Shown here: positions 41,231 to 54,300 of the stretch, in pieces
Layout of the letters: every line of letters starts with the position of its first letter
Numbering within the stretch: position 1 is the stretch's first letter
Source of the DNA: Nereocystis luetkeana
Taxonomy: Eukaryota > Sar > Phaeophyceae > Laminariales > Laminariaceae
Direction of reading: 5' to 3'
NCBI GenBank assembly: GCA_031213475.1
Contig: JARUPZ010000029.1
Coordinates: 7,431,290-7,495,289, forward strand
DNA: 64,000 bases
The notes under the pieces: model-generated
Databases searched by the model: none
What the model saw: only the letters and a program-made list of their open reading frames with translations
What the model was told of the DNA's origin: nothing
Made by a program: the position numbers and the translations under genes

Positions 41231-41560
41231 TTGTACCTGGTAGAGGCTACGACGTACAGAGTACGTATTTACACGTGTGCTGTTTGTATCTGTTCGTAGA
41301 CATATTAGCCGTGGTTGCACCCTGATATTAATAGTGAATGTGCTTGGATGTTGTGGCTTGTAGGTTGATTCGGCCGGCTCGGGATGCTGTGGCTCGGAAA
41401 AACTCTACCAGGGTGTGTTGGTTGGGCCGCCTCACAAAACACCCCTTAGCCAATCAGAGTGCGTGAATAGCCTACCTTGGGAAGATCCACTATCTGGGGG
41501 CAACCACCACTGAGATATCTTTTTTTTCTTTTTTCTTTATTACCATTACTGTTACTTTCC

Positions 41561-41765
41561 AGCCTAGCTCGTGTAACAGGAGGTTTTACCCTCGACGACC
41601 TTCTGGACAAGCCGTGGTCACAGGTGTCCCCACCCTTCTCCCCCCCGGTACTTGCCTTTATTTTTTGTCGCGCATAGGGTTCAGCATTCCCACACTGCTA
41701 GTCGGTTTTCATCGAATGTAGCTAACTCACGCTCTCGCGCTTTCCGCTGATCAATTTCTTTCATC
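41561..41765 (+). repeat. Dispersed 200-bp repeat, copy A
   Basis: GGAGGTTTTACCCTCGACGA, TCTGGACAAGCCGTGGTCAC, TGTCGCGCATAGGGTTCAG and CATCGAATGTAGCTAACTC match 58846-59041 nearly base for base. Copy A reads GCTAGTCGG where copy B has TTAATG added after the TA. Confidence 0.88.
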
Positions 41766-42045
41766 TACACGGAATGAATGGCGTTCGTTGGGATAAGATA
41801 GGTCGACAAGCCAACAAGGCGGCCTATGTAAATAAAATACGCCGTACCAGTGCACAGCAATACCAGGTACTTCTTATAGCACTCAACGTCGAATTGATTG
41901 AGGAGGCGAATGGGGCGGTGGGGTGCGGGGGTTATCGGGAAGGGGGGGGGGGGGCTCTGATTTGAGTCCATAATTCCGTCCGAAACATAAATGCCTCCAG
42001 TATGTACAGTAGCAGCAGTGTATCACAGGTGGGACAGAACATGGC

Positions 42046-42077
42046 AGCAACAGCAGCAACAGCAGCAGCAGCAGCAG
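42046..42077 (+). repeat. (CAG)n microsatellite
   Basis: About ten CAG/CAA units. Confidence 0.9.
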
Positions 42078-42129
42078 TGGAGCAGTCTCTCGAACAGCCA
42101 GCGAGCAACAGATACCTGGTAGTCAGATA

Positions 42130-42234
42130 TTACGGGGGACCATAGTTAATAGGACCCAATATTGTTCGTAAAAATGGTTAAATGTATAGGTTTGTATGTA
42201 CACCATAGGTCCTCTTAACTGTGGTCCCCCGTAA
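42130..42234 (+). mobile_element. M1 MITE
   Basis: 105 bp; a TACCTGGTA motif (42113-42121) lies 9 bp upstream. Confidence 0.92.
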
Positions 42235-42236
42235 TA

Positions 42237-42320
42237 GTCACAAGTCACAAGTCACAAGTCACGAGGGGCGGCGCAACTGCTCGTTGCCCTGCCCCTTCCC
42301 GCAACTGCTCGTTGCCCCGC
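42237..42320 (+). repeat. CACAAGT and GCAACTGCTCGTTGCC short tandem repeats
   Basis: Three CACAAGT units, then GCAACTGCTCGTTGCCC(T/C)GCCCC twice. Confidence 0.8.
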
Positions 42321-42473
42321 CCCTCCTCACTACGACGTACATACGAATTCGAAGACTGCTGTTCTGAGTCACGGCAGTCGACATAAATTCAATTGCGGCG
42401 TTGCGATCCGTTACAGCACCCACAGCACCCATGAGTCCCATGGTCAGTCAGGGGCCATCATCGTCGCTATTAA

Positions 42474-42561
42474 CCCTTTTAGAACCGCAGTGCCATTTTG
42501 GGGACAAACTACTTGGAATTTGACTGGTTTGTCCCCAAAACGGGACTGCAGTTCTAAAAGT
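42474..42561. mobile_element. M2 palindromic element
   Basis: TTAA + CCCTTTTAGAACCGCAG ... GGGACTGCAGTTCTAAAAG. Confidence 0.87.
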
Positions 42562-43188
42562 GGCGGAAGAAGCGTGGAAACGTGCCGCCTTACAGGGAGG
42601 AATGAAATCGCGAAATGTCGAAACTCCCCTGCTCTCAAAATATTACGATATTGTTATCTTTGGTCACCCACTCACAGACTACTCCTGGACTACTCGTGGG
42701 GCGGCAAAACTCAAAATAGGTTACGGGTCACGGTTCGGTGTCATGGTTCACGGTTCATGGTTCATGGTTCATACTCGCATGGTATAATTTTGTGGTATAA
42801 TTTGTCCGCAAATAGAAGGAACGATCTGATATTAACATGGATATCGAAACGATCATTATTTTTACGTCAACGATGCTGATAGGGGGCCGGGAGCATGCGG
42901 TTTATTTGTTTCCTACTGGTATAAAAAAAATTGTTGCTCCCATCCCATGTAATTATCCTCGCCCTATGATATGCTACTCCCCGGCTCTCCTGCAGTAACG
43001 CAAAAATCCGGGGTCGCATAGGTGGCGTTCCTCTCCCCTCTTCCCCACGCACCATGTACGAGTACGGTACGTGCCGTGATTGCCAACGCGGCGGTATGCG
43101 GGTGGATGTATACGGAAAATAACCCGACGGAAAGCCCGAGGAACAAACAAACAACACATACATCCTTGTGTTGGTGGGACGGGGAGGA

Positions 43189-43539
43189 TGGCGATCGAGG
43201 TGGCCGGTAGAGCAACGCAACGATGCTATCACGCACACAGGCGGGAGAAGCGCTGGCACGCGTCGTGCTGGGTCAGGCTACGGGAGATGCGGGATGAAGC
43301 CTGCAAGATGGTGCGCACGGTCTCATGAGCCAGCTGGAAGATGCCCCCAGGGGATGCGAGAGGTCGATTCAAAACTTTAAACTCAACTCCCTCGCCTCTG
43401 CTGTCTCTGTGATGCGTAGCCCATCGTCAGAAAAACACACAGCAGCAGCAGCGTCTTTATATAAGTTGTTAAAACAAGCGCTCCAATCTCCTCCACAACT
43501 TCCGCCCAGAGAATGGACCAGCCGATTGAAAACTACCAG
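43189..43539 (+). CDS. Possible coding sequence, two adjacent frames, unknown function
   Basis: From ATG 43189 one frame gives RREKRWHASCWVRLREM and a basic, helical stretch to a stop at 43328. A second frame starting at ATG 43325 (overlapping ATGA) gives SIQNFKLNSLASAVSV and LYKLLKQALQSPP. Both look protein-like in composition. They could be one exon broken by a frameshift, or part of the gene that starts at 45.3 kb. No family recognised. Confidence 0.25.
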
Positions 43540-44029
43540 TGGCTAAAGGCCTACTGGCCTACCTGTCTATCCGAGCACCGCAGTACCAGCCTTCGGAGGC
43601 AAGACAGCCAGCCAAGCCCGCGAACGCGAAGGAGGTCGGAAAAAAAAAATGAAAAACAGAAAAGATCTAGACTACAGAGAGGGCCGCCAGAGCGACATGA
43701 GGCATGATGAAAAAAAAGGCACCCTCTCTCACCGGGGAATGGGCGGATGTCCATCTTCTGCTCCTTCCACGGTAGCCATCTTCCCTCTGCCATGATTGCG
43801 CCTAAGTCGAGAGTATTCCCACCTCGCTCGCTTTGAGTCAGCTGGTCAGGAAAGGTGGTGAGTGATGACACGCACGTTTGGGGTTCGTATTTCGGAACCT
43901 CGGACGAAAAAGCGAAAAATGTGAAATGTGTGAAATGTGGGAGAAAAAGAAACAAAAAAACGTAGTTCGGGAGTTGTAGGGTACCGATAAACGGGAGGCC
44001 TTGGAATGCGGGGATACTTTATCCGCGAA

Positions 44030-44250
44030 CCGCAACAAAACTATCCGCCATCGCCAACAGTCCAGGATCCAGGATATGATATCAGGTATCAGCTGTACTA
44101 TCTGTGTACATGGTACAGCTACACGTACGAGTACGAGTGCGCAGTAGCTGGTACGTTGGTACGTACAGCATGCTGGATTTTCAGGATATAGGATACAGGA
44201 TGCAGGATTCTCAGGATGCAGGGTTCTCAGGATACAGGATAGGATTAGTA
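44030..44250 (+). repeat. GGATACAGGAT(G)CAG repeat
   Basis: At 44170-44245, several GGATATAGGATACAGGATGC units; related GGAGACAGGATAC at 44930-44965. Confidence 0.75.
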
Positions 44251-44639
44251 ATAGATAGGGTACAGAAAACATGGGATGTGTGTGACGTTCTTTCTACCCC
44301 TCCACATCTCTGATCCAACACAACCTTTGCTGCTGCTGCTGCTGCTGTTCGTAGCGATTCTTCAAGGAAATTACACATAGAATACGCGCGAACGGCTTAT
44401 CATACAACTAACTGAACTCGTAAGATTCAGTAAAAATGGCGTACCTGGTACAGAGACTATTTAATACTCGTAGGCGTATTACGCAGCCTGCAAAGTTGAG
44501 TACCACGGCGGTGGTATGTACCAACTATTTATTCAGTCGAACTCACAGCTGACACAGCTGAAGTATACCACTCTGACCCAAAATATAAGGACGGTTTAGG
44601 TACTATTAATTGCATCAACAAATACGAAGAGATGTATAC

Positions 44640-44910
44640 CCTGGTACAAGACACAAACAAGCTCTGTGGTCACAAAACTACGCCGGAGAGACACTATAGT
44701 ACAACAACAATCAGTAGTACGAGTACTGTGCTATGGTGCGTGTGTTCTCCACTACAAGGTATACCAAACAGAGTAAGACAAAATGCAATCTTAGATGTCC
44801 TCGTACTGGATACGACAGGCACGACATACACATTCTATAAATTAGAAAACAAGAGACACAAAAGAGAACGAAAGAGAACAGGAAAAAAAAAACTGCTGTC
44901 TGTCTGTCGT
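44640..44910 (+). repeat. Dispersed repeat related to 37837-37990
   Basis: Shared blocks TGTGGTCACAAAACTAC, GATACGACAGGCAC and AGAGA(A/G)C.A in the same order. Confidence 0.55.
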
Positions 44911-45122
44911 GAGTCGTGATATATACGAGGAGCAGGAGACAGGATGCACAGGAGACAGGATACGAGGAACGAGAAGTCGAAACATCGAGAAGTACCAAGT
45001 GCATCGAATGCAGAGATCGCTCGATTGACTGAGAGCATCCGTCATCAACAGAGCACGTGCCATTATAGTAGGCATACCGCCGATCAGAGCAAAGCTCGGC
45101 GAGCATGTGCCGAAGGTTAGTA

Positions 45123-45227
45123 TTACGGGGGGCCAAAGTTAATAGGACCTATGGTAAATACAAACACCTATACATTTACATATTTTTAGTGACAGTATTT
45201 GGTCCTTTTTACTATGGCCCCCCGAAA
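45123..45227 (-). mobile_element. M1 MITE, diverged
   Basis: 105 bp; right end CCCCCGAAA. Confidence 0.87.
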
Positions 45228-45315
45228 TAGCAGCAGTATCCGTTGGTGGTGTATGTATACCAGGTACGTACGGTGTCCTACAGCATCTGTACTCGCCCCA
45301 TCTACTGTATTACAG

Positions 45316-48300
45316 ATAATAATGGCAATTCTGTCTCCTGATGAGCTGCTGTGGTCGGAGTTCGAGGAAGAGCTTGACGCTCTGATCGAGGCAACAGACG
45401 CGGCGGATAAGAGCTATGCGGGAGCCCGGGGGATGTCGCTGGCCTCGGTGGCGGTGGGCTCGGCGGCTACACGTCTATCCAAGGTGATGATTGATGATGA
45501 GTGACGGTGGGCGTGGCTAATATGTCGCACGTATGGACGCGGCGCGGCGCATTGCGTTGCAGTTCGTTGAGGTGCGGTACACGATGATACTGCTGAGATC
45601 TACGTCGTATACCGAAATCCCAGGTGGTTGCCGAGTGCGTCGGCATGATGAGGCGACGGCCACCACCACTGCTTCTGCTATTATGCCGTGAAGAGGGCCT
45701 AAATCCACCCCCGCTATACATGTACGAGTGGCAGGGGGGGGCGATGGTTCTTGGCCTGGGTGGGGTACTGTCTGTATACCGGTGGTAGCTACGGTATACA
45801 CTGGGCCGAACTTCGTACAAAGTACTCTGCCGTAACCCTTCATATACGAGTACGCGAGCACGAGTCGGTCTGACAGCAGCAGTGTCGCGGTTTTTTCGGT
45901 ATACGATACCCTCTCTTTCGCATACAGTGTTTTATGCCGCGGAGTACGTCGTATTCCCACCGTGGACGAGCATGCGACGCGGAGTGAAAATTGGTGTTGT
46001 AGGAGGTGATTGAACTATCCGACACTGGGCTCCGACCAAAAATCCACGTCAACGTCGGTCGCACGCTCTATGCTCGTACTCGTAATACAAGTGACTCATG
46101 TATGCGTTGTATGTGCGGTTCGTTGTCGGAGAAGCGCTTGTAGGCACTTTATCTCGCCCGCGCACTCCTCTTCCTTTTGGCTGCGCTCTCGTACTCTGGC
46201 GGATACGAATCGGCCCGCTATACCGCGGCAGGTCCAAGCTGCGACAGAAAGCAGAGACCTGCACAGGACGAAGGCAGCTGTCGACAAGGCCATTCCCAAG
46301 ATTCGGGAGGCGGCATTTGCGTCTTCGGGGTGCGTGATGCCACAAAAGAAGAAGAGAGTTGACGGAAGATTTGCCGTATTTATGGTGGATAAGAGTGAAC
46401 AGAACCCACGATTGGCCGAAATAACATGGCTTCCGCTATGTGCAGGACTGGTCAGCACAAAACTTCGTGCAGACCTTGTGTCGCCAATTTCATATTTGCA
46501 CGTCGGCCCAGACCAACCCGACCCCAGGCCTCACCCCAACCCGAACCCGAACCCAAACCCCAACCCCGACCCTAACCGTATCCTCAACCCTAACCCTTAC
46601 CCGAACCCTTACCCGAACCCTTACCCGAAATCTAACCCAAGCGCCCGAAACCTAACCCGAACCCCAACCCTTAGGGGGGTTCGAGGTCGGCAGGGGCAGT
46701 CACGCGGTTCCGCCGCGTGCTTTGGTTGTGTGTGTGTTTGTTTTCAAACATCCGGGTGGCCGAAAGGCTACCGTAGCCTTGACAAATAAGACCCGCATCC
46801 TGTTTGGTGCCGACCCGTCCTGCACAAAGGCCGAGTAAAATGTCGTCTACAGCCTCACCCCCTATGTTGACAACCATGTTTGGTCCTGATTTAACCTCGT
46901 ACTATTTCGGGGGGTAGCAGCTATCAGAACTCACGATTGTGACTCAAAAACCGCATATCCCCCTATGCTTGCACACTACGTTTGGTCCTGATCTATCTGT
47001 TCCCCGTTAATGGTGCATTTACGTATTATTGTCACACCAATATGTACATCACTGACTACGTAAGAACCTCGGTACCAGAGCTTACAACTTACTCGAGAAA
47101 GTGGTCGGTACATACCGGTGCGAGGCAAAAATAAGGGGCTATTGATAATACTAGCCAATGGGTGGTTGATTGTGTCTGGTTGGCTTAGGATGAGGGTTAG
47201 GGTTAGGGTTAGGTTTAGTTCTTATTAATAGTGGTCTCGTACACAATGACCCGCAACCATTTTCTCGGACTAAGTGGCAGGCTCCCCTCCCGAGCCTCCT
47301 ACCTCATCGGTGATACCTCATCCGCACATACACTGGCACATACCACATGATACGCGTGCAGTCTCCGGCTTGGTGATGAACCGTATCACTGCATGGTGTT
47401 GCTCGAGCCAAATGAGGCATGGTAGGTAAACATTGGGGGATACATGTTTTATTGGGCACGTCGTGGGTTCGGGTTTCTATTAACCTCTCGTAACAGTATT
47501 AACAGTATGCCGTTCGGTCGCGCGCGGAATCGAACGATCCTTGTTCCGCTCACCACGTGCGTGCGTGATCGTCTTTCGCGGTGCTCGTTCCCTTCTTTAT
47601 GCTACGAGTACTGGTGGGTAACCAACCGTCTACGGTCGTGAAGCTCTCCGGTACTGCTGTGTCGCGTGCGATGCCCTAGGGTATCGGCCACGGGATGAGC
47701 CTGGTATACGTCGGGTATCGGCAGGGTCGGCGAGATTGATACCCGCGGCGCACCCGGACTATTTTCCTCCACACCCCCAACGGTTTCTCCAAACCATCGT
47801 TATTGTGTGTTATCGGTGTACTTGAAGCATGCACATAATGGTGGTTGCCATGAGACGCCTTGCTGGTCAAAAATCGCAAAAATAAAATGGTCAAAAGAAT
47901 ATCTGTATCTTGATCTCCCAAGGTATGACATTCTTCCCTCTCGTTCTATCCTGGCCCACATGCCACACGCGCGACTCAAGTTTATGTTCCCGACCACGAA
48001 CGACGTCGACGTTCGAAGTACCCCTGCGCTGACCTCCGCACGAAACGATCGTGGTCGATATATCATCTTCTCCACCAGGGATCCCGAAAATGCTGGCCTG
48101 GAGGGAAAGCTTGCCACTCTATCGACCCTGCTTGCCGTGCTCAAGGAAATCGAAAGCTCTGTAGGCGAAGCGGGGAAGGCAGAGGTAGGGAACAACAACG
48201 GGAGCAGCATCACTCGTGCTGACTTAGTCATGAGACCGCCGGCATTTATGTCGCACCTCGCCTAGGGTCCCCACGTTTGTTGGAAATATTGAAGCAGCGA

Positions 48301-51300
48301 AGTCACAGCCGTGGGTGGCCCCATCAGGGGGGGGTGTCATCGAGTTTTACAGGGTTGGTAAACGGATACAGGTGACAAAACAATATTGCACGGGTTTTTG
48401 GCGATAGTACTGTTGTTGTGCTTCGATGCGAGCAACAGGGCCGATGCTTTTGTGGGTAGCATGCTGTTGTTGGGCCGCGACTCGAGCAGTCGGGCCGATG
48501 CGCTATGGAAGACGCTGCTGCGGTTGTGCTGCGCTGTCGAGCAAACGTGACGATGTACCTGGCTTGGGAGTACGCTTCGCGTTCATTGTGGAGCTTCACT
48601 GCATCAGCATATGTTGGCGAAACCTAAACCGGCCCCTGTTTTTCGTCCCGGTTTACAAGGACGGTGTGGCTGAAGAACAGCGAAAAAAAAAACAAGAATC
48701 AGCGCAAGAACCACGCCGCCAAGGGCCAAGGCAAGAATCCAGGCAAGAAATACCGCAAGAAACAACACAAGGAACAAGGCAAAGTAACCAAGGCAATAGT
48801 CAATACAAAGAACCCAAGAAAGAAACGACTCGAGAAACCAGGCAAGACACAATGCCAGAGACGACACAACGAGTCATCCAAGAATTGCGGCAACAACCAA
48901 GCGACGAGGACCGCGCTCGGCCCCAGACGGTTGGAGGGCTGATTGGTGATTTCGACGTCGTGGAGCCCGACGAGGACCCTCTGTCTTGCTTGAAGGAGGA
49001 AGAAGGGGAGGCGGGAGGTGGCCGGGGTGGCAGACCGTCAATGCGTCGTCTGGTGGCACCGGTCGATCCCAACTTAGCTGTGAGTTCCCAAGCTAGTGCT
49101 ATTTGTTGTTTATTATTACTATTGCGGCTAATATTATTATTTTTATTATTATTATTATTATTTATTTATATATTTTTATTATTATTATTGTTGTTATTGT
49201 TATTATCATCATCACTTTTGTACTAGTATGTTTTCCACCCGACGATGTTTAGCATGGTGAGCTTCAACGTTGATCTCTCAAAAACCTTCCCTCCCCGAAA
49301 AAAAGCATCAACACCAAGAGGCCTACTACTTTTACGGGGGGCCATAGTTAACAGGACCAAATATTGTTAGTAAAAATGGTTAAACATATAGTTTTTTATG
49401 TGTACCATAGGTCCTGTTAACTATGGTCCCCCGTAATAGGTGCTAGTCTTGCCTGTGTGGCGTGAATGCTCGAAAGGGGGACGAAGCAGGTGACGATTCA
49501 AAGCGTCGGCTACATTTATCAATAGCAAACCCCGCGCCACCCGTCGTTCTTGGGGCTTAGGGGAGGCAAGCCATTTTTAGTGGAAACCGGAAAGACAGGC
49601 GGGAACTACAGTAGTAGGGACGGCAGACTCGCCCAGTTCGCCGTCTGGTACCCCAGGTCGACCCCCCCCGCCTCGCTGTGAGTTTCGGTTGTGCCACCAT
49701 TGTTTTAGTTTTTTCGACGTAATTTTTATTCTCCAGCTTAACGCCTCGCAGGAGGAGGCTTTACTTGAAACGCGGGAAGGAGAGGGAAAGCCCCCCCGAT
49801 GACTACGAAGGCGAAGGAGGTAGACTTCGTGCACCCCAGCACAGTAGTGGCTTCCCTGTTTTGGTTTCCCCGGGGTTTCCATGTTTGTTGTTTTCCTACG
49901 GGAATGGTCAAAGACGTTGCAGGTACTGCTGTAAAAGACGCAGGAACTGTCCTATTATTAATACTTGAATTAATATTACGGGAGGCCATAGTTAACAGGA
50001 CCAAATATTGTTAGTAAAAATGGATAAACATATACCTGGTAGGTTTTTTATGTATACCATAGGTCCTCTTAACTATGATCCCCCGTAATAGTAGTGTTAC
50101 CAGGTGCCAATGCCTTCCGCAGGTACCAGGTACGTGGGCAATGATGTTGAACTAGGAGTTGCTGCGATGAACAAGACGCCAATATGCCACCTCGAGACCG
50201 TGGCGCCGGACTGAAGCTCGGGTGGCAAGACATAGACAGAGCAGCAGTTATGGCTGGAGTTTCGTCCAGGCCTGGCAAGCTACCTACGCAAGAGGGGTTT
50301 GATAAATTTTAGCACGTGCCGGAACTACGCCGCGAGGAGCTGTGCAACACCCCCAAAGCACGATGTGCTATGGCATGGAACACTCGTGCTGCAGTGCGCT
50401 CGCCCTTTTATCAGACGGGTCATATATAATATGATCGCATTTTGTTTTGGGGGAGAGGGTGCTGATCGTGGTATCTGGGTCCCTCCCCCCCGAAAAAACA
50501 AATGCCGACGTTACGACTGGGGGTCGCAAGTAATTAGGGCATATCTCCACGGGAGGATGTCTATTTCAAGGCCAAGAGAGGGAGAGACGTGCGGAGATTG
50601 CGACGATAAGGACATAATGTTATCGAGACAGGCGCGTCTTTCCCGCGAGGTTATCACAGCTTTGGTCGAGGATGCATATTAATAAAGAAGCAGCTTGCTC
50701 GGGGTGGGTGGGATTTACTCAAGCCATGCATGGCCGTGGTCGTACAACCATAGACCCTCGCATCCCTACAAAATTTCCGGGACGGAACACGTCGGGTTTT
50801 CACCAACCAGGCAGTCCTTGTTTGCGCTAAGCGCGAAGCGCGGCGTGGGGGGGGGTACAAGCACCAGTATCCCCTTTTCGAACACGCCCACAGAGTTACA
50901 CTCTCGGGACAAACAAGTTGGAATCGAAGAAATGAAGAGTTGGATAGCATTCAGAAACAGTAGCAAAATAGTTACTTTACAGTACGAAAAATGCATGATC
51001 ACTTTGTCATTCGGAAGATCCACCCTCCGTTGGTCCTTACCTCACCTGGGGCTGAGAAACGCCGCCCCTGCGGAAAATTTCGAGCAGGTTGTACCCGGAA
51101 GATAGATGCCGAAAACGCACCAGGTACATAGAAACCCCCACATTCCAGACGTGATCCTAAGCCCTGTCTGTGTTTTTTTTCGACGTCCCCTCGCGCAACT
51201 CTCTGCCTTTTGGGTGATCTACCGCGGCAGGAGAAGGAGAGGAAGCTGTACTGGGGGAAGAAGAAAACGTGGGCACGTGATGTGAGCCTGCCTGACTATG

Positions 51301-54300
51301 TCAACAAGAGCCCAAGAGTACCGTCACCCCTTCGTTATTTCGTTCTCGCTCCGGCCTTAACCCCCTTCACCCCTGGCTGCCCCTGTCACGTTTTGGGAGT
51401 AAAATTGCTTGGAGTCAAGTGTAGGTTCAGTTTTGGGGTAACCAATGGCTCAGCCCTTCTAAGACCGCAGTCCCGGTCTGGGGGGGCAAATTACTTACCA
51501 GGTACCTGGTAGCATTTATTTATGTGGTTTGCCCCCAAAACGGGACTATAGTTTGCCGTAAAACTTTTTTGTCTCCCCTCACATCGCTACGGAAACGATC
51601 CCACACTAATTCCGGGTAATTAGCCTAAAAAATCCGTGTGGGCGCATAGTGACGCCTCACGCCGGCAGGGTGTTCCCATCGTGAGGCGTTTGGTTTACGA
51701 GCGTTGGTTTGTGGCACCCCGGGAAGATCTTACGTCGTATTGCGGGGGGGCATAGTAAACAGGACCTACGACACGCATAAAAACATACATATATATCGCT
51801 ATTTTTACTAAGAACGTTTGGTCCTATTTACTTTTTTCTAAGAGTATTCTGCCCTATTTACTATGGTCCCCCGTACTACTTCAAACCGAAAAAAAAAAAA
51901 ATCGGCTCGTAAATGATGGTGGTACCTGACTTCGGGCCTCTCTCCAAGGCTTTCAGGGTAGGGTGTGTGTGTGTGCTCATTATCATGCATGGCCGTAGTT
52001 GTATGACTAGATAGACCCTCGCATCATACCAACAACGCCGGGACGACAGACAAGGCTTGCACCAAGCGCGAAGCGCAACATGAAGTATTCGGCGGGTCGC
52101 ATGAAGGGGGTGAGCTGCATCCTGCTAAGAACCGCTTTTGAGGCTGATTTTCCTACATATATATGGATGACAGCGTGAATTGATTTATTTTCTGGTGAGG
52201 CCGCTTCCAGAGGCAGCAATGGGTTTACTATGTGACCGCCTCTTGGGTGCCTTAACGCATACACACTACGTGATACGATCATCCCCCTTGTGTGGAGTTA
52301 AGGTTCTCCCCGCACAAAACTGAGGTGTGTTTCACGGCGTCGTCGCTAACCGAGGCCAACCCAACCTACGTATATAGATATATATATATATATGTGTATG
52401 AACATATGGGGGGGGGGGGATATTATTGTGCGTCTGCTGCAAACGGTAAGTAAGGACGTTCTTTGCCACGCATACACCGGTTCCAAGAGCGGGGGTGCTT
52501 ATGTTGTGCTTGCCTAGTATGATACATGGCTGCATTTATCGTCATGAAACATGTACTGTACCTGGTACCTGTACGAACGCGTCGCCTGGTGCCCGGCAGT
52601 ATACGTAGGTAGCGTTTGCCTTATCGTCAAACGCACAGCAACAATCACCATCACGCATACCCGTAGGATGTACCGCACGGTGGGTAGTCAGTCGGGAGAT
52701 CGGACGCAGGCCCGTGGAGACCGCGTTTGGGGCATAATACCGCCTACTACCGAGTACCTCCCGGCGGATATCCTCTTGGTATGCGTGCCGTAGCCCGCTC
52801 CCTCGAACTGCTATACGCTACGTAGCTGCTGGTTGTGTCAGACATCAACTTTGAAGCCACTAGCCGCGATGCCGCAGAAATAGCGACGCGTGTTTACCCC
52901 ACAGGGGAAGCGTCTACTTTTCCAGAGACTCCTAACCTGATTATGGTATAGGGGCTCTATACTAGAAGTATGTCACCCAAGCTTCAGAAATGCCACCCGA
53001 CGAAATAGCAAACCCCTGCGGGGCAAGCCTGTATTGGTAACATATCCCGATTGACATTGTTAAATTATTGTAGTTGGTGTTCCAGGAAATATTCGGTCAA
53101 CCCATGTAGAACCGCAGTCCCGTTGTGGGGACAAAGCAGCAATTTGTCCCCAAAATGGGACTGCAGTCCTAAAATGGCGAACGAAACGATGGTTGGCATC
53201 TTTGGTGTCAGCAACCATCTGCGCACGAGCAGCGCGAGAGCCCGGGGGCACGGATAGGAGAGGGTCGTGTAGGGCGCGTGCCGTGCCATGCGACTGCCTT
53301 GCTTTTGCTTCTCGGAGACCAAGGTGTACGTACCACCAACCAATCACGCAATGGCGCCGTTCCTGTAACCGTCGTAACCGTCGTTTTATTTAATGTTTTG
53401 CTCGTCAGTTTCCCCCCTCTTCTGAAGTTCAGGGAGGGTTTAAGGAGTCCGTCCGGTCCGTCGGAAATGTTTGGTCCTATACGTGATTACAATGTTAATA
53501 GTATATCCTCATCTTGACCCTTTTAGGGCAAAACTGCAGGCCCGTATTGAGGACAAACCACTCAATTTCTAAGCAATTTGTCCTCCCAAAAAGGTACTAG
53601 AGTTTGCCCTAAAAGGGTCAACACGCCTCCATTACAATAACTCCCGTGTCAAGCCCTGCGACGCAATACCTACCTGGTATGCATTCTATTTCGCATTGTG
53701 GGCCGGAAACAGGTAAGGAATGCTGCTGGCTCTGCTGGCTCAAAATACGCCCTCGCTTCAAGAAGCCTCATCGGGGAAGGCCGCCAGTACATCCGAGCTC
53801 TGAACGAGGCACTCCTCCTGCTACTCGAGGGTTGTTCCAAGAAGCCAGGGGATGAAAACGTGGCCGGAACGGAAGAAGCAGCAGCAGCAGCAGAAGTAGC
53901 AGCAGCAGCAGCCACCACGACTTCTGCCCGCGACGAAACGATGGAGAGTGGAAAACCAAACGAGGCAGTCGTGGGCACAAGAACTCAAGGTACAGCACGG
54001 AGAACTATTTTCGCTAGGCTTTCGCTAGGGTTGCTATTTCGTAGCTGTACGTAGGATTCGTCGATGGAAGCATGTAGGGATGGCGATCGCGCGCGACCCA
54101 TGGTGTGCCTTGGCTTTTTGTCTCTGTTTTTTTTACCGTCCGTGTGACTTTCCAGTCCGATTCGAAAGTCCGATTCGAAAGATTATTTCTATTCTCGGCA
54201 GCGCTTTGGAACAAGGCAAATGTCGCAAGTTTCTCCCCCCGCCCCCCCCCCCCCTTCCCCCGAGAATTCATTCGAGGCGTCATCCTTATGCAAGCTCGCC

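Noticed and set aside
46010..46789. 259-residue plus-strand frame
   Set aside because: Only 46232-46329 looks like an exon; the end runs through a telomere-like CCCAACCC tract (Asn/Pro repeats).
47190..47216. Chromosome end
   Set aside because: Only three perfect TTAGGG units, with gene sequence on both sides; an interstitial remnant.
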